A stretch of DNA of 64,000 nt from Chaetomium olivaceum (GCA_039881045.1 JAYWVB010000064.1:1-64000), one strand, 5' to 3'; counted from the first letter of the stretch, positions 11,779-24,082 are shown. Translations and numbers: made by a program. Notes: a model not told the origin generated them from the letters alone.

Positions 11779-13702
11779 TGTGTAGATGGAATATGGGTAC
11801 GAAGGTTGATGATGTAAAAGGTATTTGGCATGTGTTAGAAAGTTAGCGTTGGGATGCTATGTCTTGGTTCAAGTTGTCTGGCAGTTATAGACACAATGAG
11901 TTACATTTATGCTCCGCCGTTTCCGTTTAATTTCGCACACGTATACATTCTTGGTCGTTGACTATTGGATGCTTCTAGAAACCTAAGCAATAGCAAGTTA
12001 ACCTGGGTGCTAAAAGTCTGAGGGGGTTGAACAGGAAAAGCCCCGCTAGGCCGCAATGGTGTTCTCGTCCTCTGCGCAACGTATCGGCGGTTAGAAAATA
12101 GCACGCACTGATTTTGTAGCCTATTTGCTTCGTTCCTCCTATTACCCTAAAGCACATGCGATGTCCTCCACACAACGATGATGTCGGTACCTACTAGTAG
12201 AAAGATATTATACTAACCATACCATCGCACCGGAACAGCCAACGCCATTGCGTGTGGTTGTATGTGAATAGTGGCCAGGTTCATTCTCATCCTTGTATGA
12301 GCTCTATGGGTCCCTGGTAACGGTCATGGGCGTATCAATAAGGGTACGGTAGGTTGCCAGGAGCCATCATAAGCAGTTTAGGTTGACTTTTGCGTGATGT
12401 TCGTTCTGTATCACAAGGTTGCTATGCCTAAGTAACCTACCTTATGATGTGTGTGGCAATGGCTGCACATACATTCATTTTAACTCTATGGCCAGCTACA
12501 GATGTGTAAATAAACCAGACAATATCTAGGAGAGAGGGCAGCGCCAACCGTTTGCTCTAGCCGTTCAAGAAGGCCAGGCCGGGATCCGTAAGGTAGTGCT
12601 CCAAAGCTCCAGTCGTAGGTACTTCGCTGATGGTTGGTCACTGCAACTACCCAGTCTACGCCGACGCTTGGGTAGGCTAGCTAGTCGGGGGTAATGTGGC
12701 CGATTATTGAAACACCAAAGTGCGTCTGCGGTGGGTGCTCATTTATCTAGTTGCTGGACTCCAATTGGACTGCTGTGCACAATCGTCCATAAAGGGACGT
12801 CGAGATCAAGGTTCAGCTGGGTTTGAGTCAAATGTATACTGTGTAGAGTAGAGCTGACTTAGGTTGCCCAGGTGCATGTGCCGTCTTCGCCCGAGTTATG
12901 GCGAGCCTGGCACCGCATGGGCAAAAAGAAGTCCATCATCAGCAATCCAGGGTAGACTATTATCATCATAATGGCTAGTAAACTGAACGGCGGGAGCGAC
13001 AATGTCATTTGCAGAGCCGAGGGGCATAGCGACCACGACGGCAATCTACCGAGGTATGGTGCGGACTCGAGTTAGGCAGGAATGATCCAGCGAGTTTTCG
13101 ATATAGCCCCGTGGTTCGATCTCCGCGAACATCAGAAGTGTACGTATTTAGCGTAATCAATCCCACTTTTTTTTGGCAACAGTTCGCGTCCAGCACGCCG
13201 TCACGCCGTGCACGCAACGCACCGAATGGCGAAATGTAGATCTCTAAAAATGAAACAATCGCCAGATTGGGGAACTGACGACAGTGATTAACGACGGATC
13301 TCATTCTTCTCTGGGCATCCATGGACACCAAAGTGCCCATGCCACATATGCATTGCCGATTGAGGCAGCAATGCCATGGCGGGACGCCCATACTATCTGA
13401 AGAAGAAAAAGAGAAAAGAGGAGAGGAAAATTTTGAGAAGCGGATGCCGTTGAAAAGCCGCGCCAAGAGCGTGGGGCATCCCACTCACGTGCTTGCGTTT
13501 CTCGCTGAGCCGCAGCTGCAGCCAACCAGGCCAAGCATTCGAATCGCCGGAGCTCCCATTGGCTCTTGAAGCCGAGGTGCCGACCTGCCGGGGCTCGATT
13601 CCGATGCGCAACTTCCAAGAGTCGAGCATCATCGACCTCAAATCTCGCATCGCACGATACCACGCCTGGTTTAGGATTTGCCCTCTGCCGCCAGCCCACA
13701 AC
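11779..13702. other. Intergenic between transporter and SDHC
   Basis: No gene supported. AT-richer than its flanks in 11800-12800. Minus-strand frames at 12859-13044 and 13301-13699 lack motifs; the latter sits over the SDHC promoter. The stretch holds the 3' end of the transporter and the SDHC promoter. Confidence 0.5.
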
Positions 13703-14530
13703 ATGATTGCCCAGCGAGTAGGAACGACGGCGTTGCGCCGAGGTATGCTTCCCTCAATTGAGAGATTATGGCTCCCCTCGACCGAACAAAACCAACAAAC
13801 CTCGAAGGGAGGATACAAGGAGACAGACAGACGGACGCTAACCACATAGCAACACCGTAGTCGCCGGCAAGCCGAATGCCTTCTTCACCGCCAACGTAGC
13901 CCGGCTCGGGCTGGCCCAGCCGCTGTCAATCACCCAGATGAGGTCCGTACACATCAACCCCCTCCCGCGCCGCTCGACGACGACCGAGACGTCATCACCC
14001 AACCCAACACCCAACACCCAGCACCCAGCACCCAGCACGTAGCACCTAGCACACACCACTAACCCCCCAACCCTCACACAAACAGGCCCGTAGCAACGCA
14101 GAAGCTCACCCCGACCGACGCCTCGGCCATCCTGGCCAAGCAGCGCCTCAACCGGCCCGTGTCGCCGCACCTGGACGTGTACGACAAGCAGCAGACATGG
14201 TTCGGGGGCTCGATCTGGATGCGCATCACGGGGTCGGCGTTCAGCGGCAGCCTGTACGTGTTCGCGACGGCCTACCTGGCGGCCCCCCTCATCGGCTGGC
14301 ACCTGGAGAGCGCGTCGCTGGCGGCGGCGTTCGGCGCGCTGCCCTTCGCTGCCAAGGGCGCGCTCAAGTTCCTGGCTGCGTGGCCGTTTGCGTTCCATGC
14401 GCTGAACGGGGTGCGGCATCTGTTGTTTGATATGGCGGTGGGGTTTAAGCGCCAGACGATTGTGAAGACCGGGTGGTATATCTGGGGTGCGTCGATCGTG
14501 AGCGGGTTGTACCTTGCTTTCTTCCTTTGA
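13703..14530 (+). CDS. SDH3: Succinate dehydrogenase cytochrome b560 subunit, mitochondrial (SDHC/Sdh3)
   Basis: Membrane-anchor subunit of respiratory complex II that helps bind ubiquinone and heme b in the inner mitochondrial membrane. Exons 13703-13742, 13861-13942, 14086-14530 give 188 residues. The N-terminus is Arg/Ala-rich and lacks acids (mitochondrial presequence). RPVSPHLDVYDKQQTWFGGS begins the mature core, followed by three hydrophobic segments. HALNGVRHLLFD matches the second SDHC signature with the heme-ligand His region. In the first signature (S-x2-H-R-x-[ST]) the His is replaced by Met (SIWMRIT). The acceptor of intron 1 must be the CCGTAG ending at 13860, because the earlier CACATAG leads straight to a stop. 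Tail-to-tail with TAF6. Confidence 0.92.
13995..14050 (+). repeat. Heptamer repeat in SDHC intron 2
   Basis: Tandem CACCCAA/CACCCAG heptamers, degrading to CACGTAG and CACCTAG, lie inside the 143-nt second intron of SDHC just upstream of its acceptor. Confidence 0.75.
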
Positions 14531-14959
14531 GCGGTTGCGGTTGGGAGGGGTATGAGGGTTGGAAAAAGCGTGCAGTGGCACATAGAGACTAAGGAGTGAT
14601 AGGGAGTGGCACCTCTTTAGGGCGAGCGGCGGAGAGAATGTCACGATTATGAGCTTGGCTAATGGGGTAGACAAGGAGCAACACCATGTATGGACTACAC
14701 AAATCCAATAGGATCTGTTTCTTTGTCATCACACATACACATACCCGAGTATGGTAGCGCAAGTGATGGTATTCGAGTTACTGCTATCCATTTCCGACGT
14801 CCGCCGTTTCCTGCGCCGATACTCCTAGTGCACGCCAAAAGAAAAGAAAGTAGATGACAAGCCTAATAACAGTCCAGCCCTTGGGCTCTTTGGACCCCGT
14901 AACGCCATGCTTACCCTAGTGTCGGTCCCTCACGCGGGTAACAAAACCTTCCAGGTTGC
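14531..14959. other. Convergent 3' region between SDHC and TAF6
   Basis: 429 bases between two gene ends that face each other. Nothing else recognised; it should hold both polyadenylation regions. Confidence 0.6.
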
Positions 14960-16425
14960 TTACTCCAAATGCCGGACCTCCAGAATGGCCCTGTTTAGCG
15001 CGTGGTTCCCCAGCCGGGCAACCCTCTGCCCGACGATCGGCCCCAGAAATTCGGCAACCTGCTCGCCCTCCCGCGAAAGGTCCACGTCCGCGACACCGTT
15101 GGCGACGGGGATGCCGGACCCGCCGACAAGAGTTTCGACGGCCTTCATGATGCCGCCGACGAGCATCTCGAGTTCCATGGCGTAGGGCTCGCCCTTATCG
15201 TGCAGCGGCTGCAGCACGGCGCCGTCGAAGCTCTTGAGATTGGGCAGGACCAGTACGCGGACGGCCTCGGGCCCGCCCGACGCGGCGACGCCGCGGATGG
15301 CACCGAACAGCACGGCGGGCGGGCGCGTCGGGTCCAGGAAGTGCTTGAGGCAGGTGCGCGTGAGCTTGGGCCGCAGCAGCGCGTTGGTCGCGCCGTACTT
15401 GCGCGCCACCATCTCGAGCAGGCCCGCCGCCAGCTCCCGCAAGCTGTACTGCTCCCGCAGCGTGTCCGATCCCTCGTCGGCCGCCGCCCCGCCCAGCTTG
15501 CGCGACATGAGGCACGTGAGCACGGGTGCCGAGAGGGCGCTCGCGTAGGGGTCGAGGAAGAGGTTGGGGTTTTGGATGACCGCCTCGGCAAGTTCCATCA
15601 TCTGGCGCAGGACGAACAGGTCATCGAGATGGTGTGTCACTTGGTTGGTGATGAAGTTGACAAAGTATGGGAGGAGCTGATGCAGGCCGGGATCGGAGCG
15701 GACCGATTCGAGGGCAGCTTCGCGGAGTCTCGTCTTTTCTTCATCCGGATCGTCGTCGAGTATGGCGGCTTGAATCTTGTCAAAGTACAGTATGAGCTCT
15801 TTGCTGATTACATGCTTGACCGAGGGCCGGAAAGAGACGTTGTCGTTGCCCGCGAGCGCTGCCAAGGCCGGGTTCGCGCCGGGCCCCTTGGGCAACAGGT
15901 CTTTGGACGAAGTCTCGGCAGTTGTTGGGTTTTGGGGTATGGAAGGTTGGACACCCTCAACGGCAAGCCAATGAGCTGTGACGCGGCTGGTTAGCGGTGC
16001 GCATCCACGATGATATCCTAGTTTGGCAGGTACCCACCGGTGAAGCTCATGTCTCGCGGCACCTTCGGTAGCGGGGCGTTAATGACCTTCTCAAAATCGA
16101 CCTCCTCGTCATCGATGTAGAAGAGCGGCTGGCCGGGGCCAAGGCTCGCTTCACCGTACCGCAGTGGCCGGGTTGATTCGTAGCCATAGAGTGGTTCAAC
16201 ATCAAGGACTTTGAGTGCTTGTGAGACGTCCTGCACGGTCAACGTGGTGCGGTTGGCGGCGCGCATGAACCGGAGAGCCTCAACGATGACCTGCCCAATT
16301 CGATACTCGACATCCTGGGCGAGCACGCGCAGCGGCTCGTCGGAAAGCGATATTCCTATTGAATCGGCCACATCTCGGACATTGTCTGGGTTCCAAAGCA
16401 ACTTGGGCCCGTCGTTCGCCGCCAT
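14960..16425 (-). CDS. TAF6: TAF6, subunit of TFIID (and SAGA)
   Basis: General transcription factor subunit. Two exons on the minus strand: 16425-16038 and 15975-14960. The histone fold is at the N-terminus (LLWNPDNVRDVADSIGISL through QDVSQALKVLDVEPLYG), pairing with TAF9 in known complexes. The TAF6-specific FTAHWLAVEGVQPSIPQNP segment is formed exactly across the intron. The C-terminal half is the helical HEAT-repeat domain (from SVKHVISKELILYFDKI to the end), which is conserved in TAF6 and absent from plain histones. The open frame extends upstream to 16698, but family members start at the MAAN-type N-terminus, so 16425 is chosen. Intact, with no frame disruptions. Confidence 0.92.
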
Positions 16426-18067
16426 ATTCGTGATAACGCCACGAGGCTGATGCGCTAAGGTGAAACGGGTTACCGATGCGGGCGATGCGAGCGATTCGGG
16501 AAATGCGGGCGATTCGAGGTCGTGGGCTAGGGTGAAATTGGCCACCGATATGGATGGTTGTTTCGAGTCGTTTGGTGAGAGGTGAGCTTTCGGTATCCCC
16601 GAACTGCTTGAAGAGGATTGAGGAAGATTGGTGGGGCTCGCGCCAAGCCGACAGGGGATCTTTGGTTGCTTTCCCGTGGCTGTGGGAGCATTGGGCATGG
16701 CAGTTGTCCACTACGGACAGTTACGTTGCGCTCGAGTTCGGCTGCCCCACCCCCACTCCCTTAGGTACGGAAACTCCGAAGCTTGGGCCTCCCAACCTCG
16801 CTGCCCTCGGCGGTCTGCGCTCTGCTCTCTGCTCTCTGCTCTTGCGGCTCGATTCCATTTGCGGCTCAAGCTCTCTTTTTTGCTCATCTCTTCATTCGCT
16901 CGCCGGCCCGCTCATGCTGCCAGCGCGTCGCGACCACGTTCTCCTGTAGCGCCAGGTTGGGCTTGAATTCATCGCCTTTGATTGCCATGTGCTGCATCTG
17001 GTGTAACCCTTTTCCATCTCGATCCGTCCATTGCAATGCTCGAAATTTCCCTCAGCCACTGCATATGGCATTTCCCATCACCCTTCAGCCTTGATTCATT
17101 GACGCACTAGTGCATATTTTATTGGCCGTCGTGGTGATCGACTTGCCAACTGTATTGGTTCCAGTTATCTGGCTCGAGCCTGGCTCTGTTGTCTCGCCTG
17201 ATTGCCTGCAGATGCAAGCGAGCCTGTGGTTGACCCGACAGAGTGTTCCCATGCAGGAGACGTGACGCATCAGATCTGCCCAGAACCGGAGTTACCCTTA
17301 CCAAGAAAACCTGTTGAGCCCCTTGCTAACCAAACTTTCTCAGCTCTACAAGGCTCTTCGGCTGGCTGGTTGACTCAAAAGGCTGGGCTTGGGGCCTTGG
17401 GCTGCTTTTTCTTAGCCGCAACATGCGCGCGATGCGCCGTAATAACTCATCGGCGTATCCGTTTCTGGCTGGGAGCAACACTGCAACCTGCCGTTAGAAG
17501 AATGTTAGTGAGTACAGACAGATCTGTACAGGGTGTGCCCGCGCTTCGATCGGGCCGCTCCAAGCACCCATGGGGCCGGTCCCGCCCGCGCGCGACATAT
17601 TTACGGAAGCACTCCATGCTGGGTAAAGCTGGCCGGGCCAAGTACATTTCACCCCTGGTAAACCAATCAGGCGCCCGGACACCACCTCTCAGCTTGCAAG
17701 GCTTGAATTGTCAGTGTCTGCCAAGCCTAGCTCGCCTCAGGTTTCACGCCAACCCATCATGGGGGTCGTTCTGTCGTGGCGGCAGATGCTCGGTACTGGT
17801 GGTTCCTGGGCCACGTCTGCCAAGAGTTCCAGTGTTCAACGGCTTGAACTGGCTGAAAACTCAACTGGCGGCTCGGAGAGACGGCTCAGCATCCATGCCC
17901 AGCCTCGATGGTAGTAGGTACCCAAGTTTGGTGGGCTCTGTTTTTTGGGAAATCCGCGGGGGACGTATTTAAGAAGACAGCATATCAATATATGTTTGTG
18001 CGTGCCTTAGGATTTAGTCTTCTTCAACGGTGTGGCTGCACTGTAATTAAAAGACCCGACATTCGCC
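16426..18067. other. Divergent intergenic region between TAF6 and the C2H2-like gene
   Basis: About 1.6 kb. It has CTCTGCT short repeats near 16830-16850 and a 256-codon open frame (17202-17972) without any recognisable motif. I see no supported gene; it carries both promoters. Confidence 0.5.
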
Positions 18068-19812
18068 ATGCACAACCAGCTTCCGATTCCCGGGGCTACC
18101 GTCCTTTCCGAGTCCATGTTTGGGAGTGACTTTCAGCTCATGTCTCGCCCCTTGGCTACCTCTCCGCACCTTATGCCGCCCCCTGCCCGGAGCCGGCGGT
18201 TGTCCTGCCCCGCAGGTCCAGGACCTCCCTCGGACCATCCGTCCGTCTCCCGTCCGGACCTTGCAACGTCTTGCCACTACGCCTCCGTTGGCCGGTCTGT
18301 GGTACCGGCCATGAGTCCTTCCTGGGACTCATACACTCTCGGTCCATCCTATACTACCGCCCTTGACGAAACATCTGGTACCACGGCCTCGTCTTTAGGG
18401 TCAGCAGCCTCCTTTGGAGGCCCCAGATACCCTCATGGCCGAGAACACGGCAACGACGATAATTCTAGCGAGTTAGGGTCCGAACACGGCAACGGTCGAA
18501 TAAGCCAGGAGACAGAGGACCGCTACGATCCACAGAGCTACGAGGAGATCGGTGACGAAGGCGAAGATCGAGCCGGCACGGGGGGCAGGACAAGCCATGG
18601 GTCGCTCAACTGCCCGTATCGTAAGAGAAACAAGGAGCGCTTCAACATTCGCGATCATTCAAAGTGCACCAACGAATTCAAGGAATTCGGCCATCTCAAG
18701 TGCGTTTCTATTGAGATCCCGAGACAGAAATATTAGTATGCTAACTACCTGTATGCAGGTCGCATATCAAAAATTTACACAAAAGAGAGGGGCCGTCTAT
18801 CCATCAACAAGGCCTGGTCCATGATGTCGAGGATGGAATCACCGAGGATATAGATAACCTCCTCATCGCAAGGAAGAACCGACACAAGGTTTCCAACTGG
18901 GAAGGGTTATGGAAAACTTTGTTTCCGCATGACACTATAGTGCCCTCGCCAGGTATGCATAGACTTCATCAACTTCATCATGAATAGAGGTTAACCTTCG
19001 ACTCCTGCTCTCTAGTGTACGAGCCCTGCGTCCAGGCTACAGCAGACGAGTTCCCCGCCATGGCAAGAAAAGCTATGACAATAGAGGAACATACTCAAGT
19101 TTGTCTCGTGTCTGCCATACTCACACAGAACCCAAACGGCGGTTGGGCTGACGCGGAGACCCTGTTGCAAATCGCTTCTCAAATTGTGAAGGTTACGAAC
19201 TCGCAGTTGGCAAAAAGGTGTGATCAGTTGGTTCGAGAGTTTGAGCACGCCGCTATCCAACGGTCTGCCGCTTTGACCAGCTCCCATCGCCCTCGGTCAA
19301 TGAAGCCGCACCGTCGCGGAAACGGGAGCAGTCGTGAAATGGCCAGAAGGGGAGGCTCAGCCGGGGCACCACCCCTTCCTAGCGAGCAACTGGCTCCGCG
19401 TCAGAGGCGACTGCACCCAGTCCCCAACCAAGTAGAAGACAATACCTCACAACTCAGCGCTTACCCTCTTCATGCGGCAGTCCACCAGCAGGAAGGGGCC
19501 TTGAACACGGCCAGCCCCTTCCCATCCTCTACGGATAGCGGATATCACCAAGGATGGACGCCTCAGGCAAGCGAGACGGAGTTTGTGGCACCAACAGCCA
19601 ACCAATACGGACCTCAACTGGAATGTGTGATACCAGCCATTTCGCCCTGGCGTATGGATGCTTTTACGGGTCAACAACTTTCGGGAAGCATCCAGAACAA
19701 TCAGCCCTCTGTCAACGGGATCTTTGAAAACTATCAGCAACCCCCGGCAACATACTCTCGTCTCAACCGAGGATCCCACCATCCGGTCTTCTCTGCTCAG
19801 TACACAACATGA
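18068..19812 (+). CDS. Fungal protein with an atypical C2H2 zinc finger
   Basis: Function unknown. Three exons: 18068-18699, 18759-18952, 19016-19812; 540 residues. The first ~170 residues are Ser/Pro/Gly-rich and probably disordered. A finger-like motif follows: CPYRKRNKERFNIRDHSKC, then C-x12-H-x4-H ending in HIKNLH, giving C-x17-C-x12-H-x4-H. Intron 1 falls inside this motif and splicing is needed to complete it. Fungi have a family with this long first spacing (from memory). After it comes an acidic stretch, a segment WEGLWKTLFPHD, and a low-complexity C-terminus rich in Gln, Ser and Pro. There is no signal peptide or membrane segment. Could be a transcription or chromatin factor, but DNA binding is not shown. 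Confidence 0.7.
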
Positions 19813-20356
19813 GTACACCACTTGGCGATTATCGGACAAGAAGACGGAATATGACGACACTGGGAGGAGCAGATACAGCAAGACGGACGTTTCAATTCCA
19901 TGGATTATCGCCGTTTGTCGACCGCGAACACCGGAGCGAACACAGACAACAGTTTTACAATTTCATTTTTCTTGCACGTCCTCATTGGCAACTTGGCAAT
20001 TCAACATCGTCGAGTTAGCCACCCCAAAGCCGAGAGGAGAGGATGCTCTCCCAGGCAAACCGGGCATACGTTCTAGTATCGATAGATACACGGGTGGAAT
20101 AAAAGTCCTGAGTTGACTTTTTCATTTTACTTTTTTGAGTTTCAACTCTCAACTTGGGTGCCCGCCTATCGAAAGTTCCCAACCACCGCATGGGCACAAA
20201 AAGCCGGACTCCAAGTGTAGAAGCTGGAGTTATATGAACGGAACGAAAGTTAACAGGAAGCCTAAAGAAGCTCTTTTTAGTCTATCACACTTATCCTATT
20301 CTGTTTCATTTTTTCATATCTTTTGTTCCATCTCTTTTTCTTTTGTTTTTTTTTTG

Positions 20357-20443
20357 TTTTTCTTTTGTTTTTCTTTTGTTTTTCTTTTGTTTTTCTTTTG
20401 TTTTTCTTTTGTTTTTCTTTTGTTTTTCTTTTGTTTTTCTTTT
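20357..20443 (+). repeat. 11-bp tandem repeat TTTTTCTTTTG, about 7 copies
   Basis: Seven near-perfect copies plus a partial one, all pyrimidine plus one G. They form part of a longer T/C-rich tract starting near 20280. Read as protein it would be a Phe/Leu-rich run, which is an artefact. Confidence 0.9.
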
Positions 20444-20500
20444 ACACAGGCTTATTTTCTTTGAGTTCGGCTTTTTGGCCAGAGGGTGGCCCCAACCACC
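20444..20500 (+). repeat. Copy A of a dispersed motif after a pyrimidine tract
   Basis: Contains GAGTTCGGCTTTTTGGCC followed by AGAGGGTGG. The same arrangement, pyrimidine tract then this motif, occurs at 27241 (plus) and 32137 (minus). Confidence 0.6.
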
Positions 20501-20913
20501 TTACGAATAACAACCAAGGGTGAAACAGGCAATGGGTGATGTATGGTACGAGACACCAGGCTGGAATGACCAGTCTGCCTTCGGTCACATCAAAGCACCT
20601 TGGTCGACAAGACGAATATCGGAAGATGCCAAGCCGATTTCAGGTCCCGGGTCCGGTGCCGGCTCCGATGTGAGCAAGCCGGGAGTGGGCCGGAACTGAC
20701 CGGACCAATCGGGTGCTCTCATCAGAGCTTACAAGCACGCAATCGTCTAGCGCCCCCCAAACACATCACGTCGAGTCACCGAACTCCGAGACATTGCATG
20801 TTGGCCAACATGCTTCAGCACAACTGCCTCCAAAATTTAAATCGTGCGGTCGGGAATTGACGACCGTAATTCTCCAAGCATCACGGCTTCCAGCCGTGAC
20901 GCAGCTGATCGTG

Positions 20914-22833
20914 ATGGACAACTCAAGCCGCAAGAAAAGCATCACCAGACCCGTCGATGATGACTCCATCGACAGTGGGGGCGCCGGCGAGACCTTCGAC
21001 TACGATGGATCGGCACCCACCGGATCCGAACCGAGGCAGATTGGGGTTGCTGGCGCTATGTTTCTGATCTTGAATAAGATGATCGGGACTGGAAGTAGGG
21101 CTCCTCCATTCGTGTATGTCCCGGAGAATGTGTGTAGAGGTGCTAACCCCTTTCCCAGTCTTCTCAACACCTTCCAGCATATTCGCGGCAACCGGGTCGG
21201 TGGGGATCAGCTTGTTATTATGGGCAGTCGGTACGTTCTCCTGTACCCTGCTCACGAGCAGCCAGCCCCCTTGACATCAACGACTGACACAAACCAGCCG
21301 GTCTCCTCACGCTCTCCGGCCTAAGCGTCTACCTGGAATTTGGTCTCGCCATCCCCCGGTCCGGTGGAGAAAAGAACTACCTCGAGCGCATCTTCCAGCG
21401 CCCGCGGCGGCTGGTCACGAGCGTCTTCGCCGTCCAGATCGTGCTGCTCGGCTTCTCCGCCGGCAACTCCCTCGCCTTTGGCCGCTATGTCCTTCTCGCC
21501 GTTGGTCACCCCATGCCCGACGGGTGGATCCCCCGCGCGATCGCCGTCGCGTGCATGACCTTTGTTGTGGTCTTGCACAGCGTGTTTCCGAAGTGGGGGC
21601 TCCGGCTCACGAATGCTCTGGGCATTTTCAAAGTCCTTGTGCTGCTCCTGATTGTCTTTTCAGGGTTCGCAGCTCTGGCTGGCTACCGCTTGGTTCCGGA
21701 CCCTCACAACTTTGACGACTTCTGGACGGTCGAGAAGGGTGACGGCTATGGAGGCGGTGGAGCCTACGCGTACGCGACCGCGCTCTTGCAGGTGGTGTAC
21801 AGCTACAAGGGCTGGGAAAACGCCAATTATGTGATGGGGGAACTAAAGAACCCGCAGCGGACGCTCAAGATCGCCGCCCCTCTTGCCGTCGTGGGGATCA
21901 CGGTGTTGTATGTGCTCGCCAACGTCGCATACTTTGCCGCTATTCCGAAAGGGGAGCTTGCTAAGTCTGAGGTCATCGTTGCCGGGCTGTTTTTCCGGAA
22001 TATGTTCGGGGAGAGCGTAGCCGCGCGTAGTCTCCCTGCGTTCGTCGCGCTCAGCAACATTGGGAATGTGTTGGCAGTGAGCTTTGCCCACTCTCGAGTC
22101 AATCATGAGTTAGCTAGGGAGGGGGTACTACCGTGGAGCAAGTTTTGGGCTTCTACCAAGCCGTTCAATACGCCTGCGGCTTCGGTAAGTACCTGCTGAA
22201 CAAACTCCGAGAAAGCCAGCTGCTAACTAACCGCCACAGCTTTTCCTCCACTGGATCGTCACCGTCATCGTACTCACAGCGCCCCCTCCGGGCCCAGCCT
22301 ACAACTTCATCGTGAACCTGTACGTCCTTCCCTTCTCCCCGTTATCCCCTCAGCTCGTTCACTGACTTTAACCCATCAGCTACACCTATCCCGGCGCTTG
22401 GATAAACGCTTTCGTCGCCGGTGGCCTCATCTACCTGCGTCTCAGAAAATCCGAGAACTGGTCCTCACCCTGGCAGACCTACCTCCCTGTCCCCGTCATC
22501 TACCTGTGCCTCAACATCTTCCTCGTCGTCACCCCCTTCGTTCCGCCCAACAGCGACTGGAACGCAGACGGGTACCCATACTACGCTTTTCCGTTGGTGG
22601 GCACAGGGGTGTTGTTGCTGGGGGCAGTGTACTGGTTGGTGTGGACGAAGGTTTGGCCGTGGTGGAGTGGGCATGATGGTGTGGGGGCGGTGGTGGGTGG
22701 TGAGGATGGAGAGCCGGTTGTTGTGTATGGGAAATCGGTGGATGTTGGGCGGTCGCTGCTGGAAGGGGTGGAGGAACCGTTGTTGGGTGGGAGAAGTGGC
22801 AGCAAGGTGCAAGGTTACGATAGCATTGATTGA
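20914..22833 (+). CDS. Amino-acid permease, LAT/APC superfamily (methionine-permease-like)
   Basis: Polytopic plasma-membrane amino-acid transporter. Five exons: 20914-21094, 21159-21230, 21298-22184, 22240-22319, 22380-22833; 557 residues, all phases fit. The APC helix-1 motif reads NKMIGTGIFSTPSSI across intron 1, the expected substrate-backbone-binding G-T-G-I-F segment. Exon 2 is 72 nt. YKGWENANYVMGELKNPQRT is typical of the LAT/Mup1 group and ALSNIGNVLAVSF of the helix-8 region. About 12 hydrophobic segments. The hydrophilic N-terminus (about 45 residues) has Lys/Ser/Asp that could serve endocytic control, as known for yeast permeases. The substrate is inferred from similarity only. Confidence 0.88.
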
Positions 22834-23066
22834 TGATGATTATGAGGAGGTATGCATGGGTTAGGGTTTGTATTTAGTGATATGAAGCGTGCCGCGAGTT
22901 TGAAATTATGATTGAATAGAGATGTAGATGCCAATATTGTACGCTACGATTATCGTCAGTCTTTTCTCACGCCCGGTGACGCGGTATCTTGTGTGTATGA
23001 TTTTCAGGTAGACGAAGACTTTAATATTGCATCACTTGCAGGGCGGGGGATGGGGATCTTCCACCA

Positions 23067-23086
23067 CCTACCTACCTACCTACCTA
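23067..23086 (+). repeat. (CCTA)5 microsatellite
   Basis: Five perfect CCTA units. CCTA/TAGG-type motifs recur through the intergenic parts of this window. Confidence 0.9.
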
Positions 23087-23988
23087 TAGTAGCCTTGCTT
23101 GGCACAGTTTCGGTGTCTTGCGAGGCGATCGTCTAGGGGTTTCCTTCCTTACAGCCGAGTTACCTCTCGTACACTGAACTAGTTTGTCAACGACAGGGTA
23201 GGGAGCTCTCTAGGGCGAGCGACAACTTTATTTTTGTGAAAAGTGGCCGAACGTGATAACCCCGCCGTCCCAGACTGAAGATGTCTCGGCCGGCCTTTAA
23301 CTAACAGGTTTGTCGTCGAAACAAAATGTCAAGAAGTAGTGGAAAGCACGCGAGTCCTTGTTGGGGATGCAGGGGGTACCGGCCTGAGTTCCCGCCGTAC
23401 TGATATTGTAAAGGATATAAGTGATGGTCGGAGACGAGAAATGGAGCCGGTGTACAGAAACCATGACTTGACAAGATACAATGCACTGAAGTTCAAAGCT
23501 CCCTTGTGGGAGACCGTTAGGTGTTTTGCGGCATTCCGCTACCGGAACCACCCGTCCAAGTGTTAACCAACATGTATCTTTCCTTTTAAATCTTTCTCAC
23601 CCACCCGGCTGCATTACCGAACGAAGGATGCTGCATCGGCAGCTGGACATGCATTCTGCACTTTCATGCCGGCCTACCGGCTGAGATAGCGCCGGGCCAC
23701 CAAACAGAGCGCGGATGGAGGACGTCCGAACCTTTGAATCTCTCCAATGAAAACGCAAGATGGCTCTCAGCTAGACAAGGCCTCAAAACAACACACCAGT
23801 CAGACAACGACGAACCAATATGTCTTAATGATACTACAGTATCGATGTCTTTGTTGGTCCATCAAGCATCATGTTATTCCGTCTATCACCAAAAACGAAA
23901 TCATCCCCTATGGTGCAACTCTACGAGGAGACCTCGCACGTTTGGTACTTAGGGTATCGATCGACACAATTTAAAGGGAAGCCATGAA

Positions 23989-23996
23989 TATATAAG
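23989..23996 (+). promoter_or_regulatory. TATA box (TATATAAG) of the AA9 LPMO gene
   Basis: Good TATA consensus 87 nt upstream of the start codon at 24083, a usual distance for strongly expressed fungal secretory genes. Confidence 0.55.
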
Positions 23997-24082
23997 AGTG
24001 AGGTTTCCAGAGAAGAGAGAACCTAACTACGCCTCTGCCTACCTCCTACTATTTACATTATTTGTCTTACTCATCCCGCATC

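Larger units (their letters stand above)
19813..20913. other. Intergenic with pyrimidine tract and tandem repeat
   Basis: Holds the CT-rich tract and 11-bp repeat described separately (20280-20500), and the promoter of the amino-acid permease. No gene supported. Confidence 0.55.
22834..24082. other. Intergenic upstream of an AA9 LPMO
   Basis: No gene seen. It contains five CCTA copies (23067-23086) and the AA9 core promoter. Short frames on both strands have no motif. Confidence 0.5.

Noticed and set aside
12859..13044. 61-codon minus-strand frame with a hydrophobic start
   Set aside because: Too short, no homologue recognised and no transcription signal visible; could be a small secreted peptide but unsupported.
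17202..17972. 256-codon open frame between TAF6 and the C2H2-like gene
   Set aside because: No recognisable domain; lies in the divergent promoter region and overlaps other frames.
20357..20443. Regular repeat array resembling a CRISPR
   Set aside because: The unit is 11 bp without spacers, and this is a eukaryotic genome; it is a minisatellite.
20135..20523. Phe/Leu-rich membrane-like ORFs
   Set aside because: They are translations of the T/C tract and its 11-bp repeat. The same applies at 27058-27402, 32086-32432, 35384-35758 and 52923-53279.
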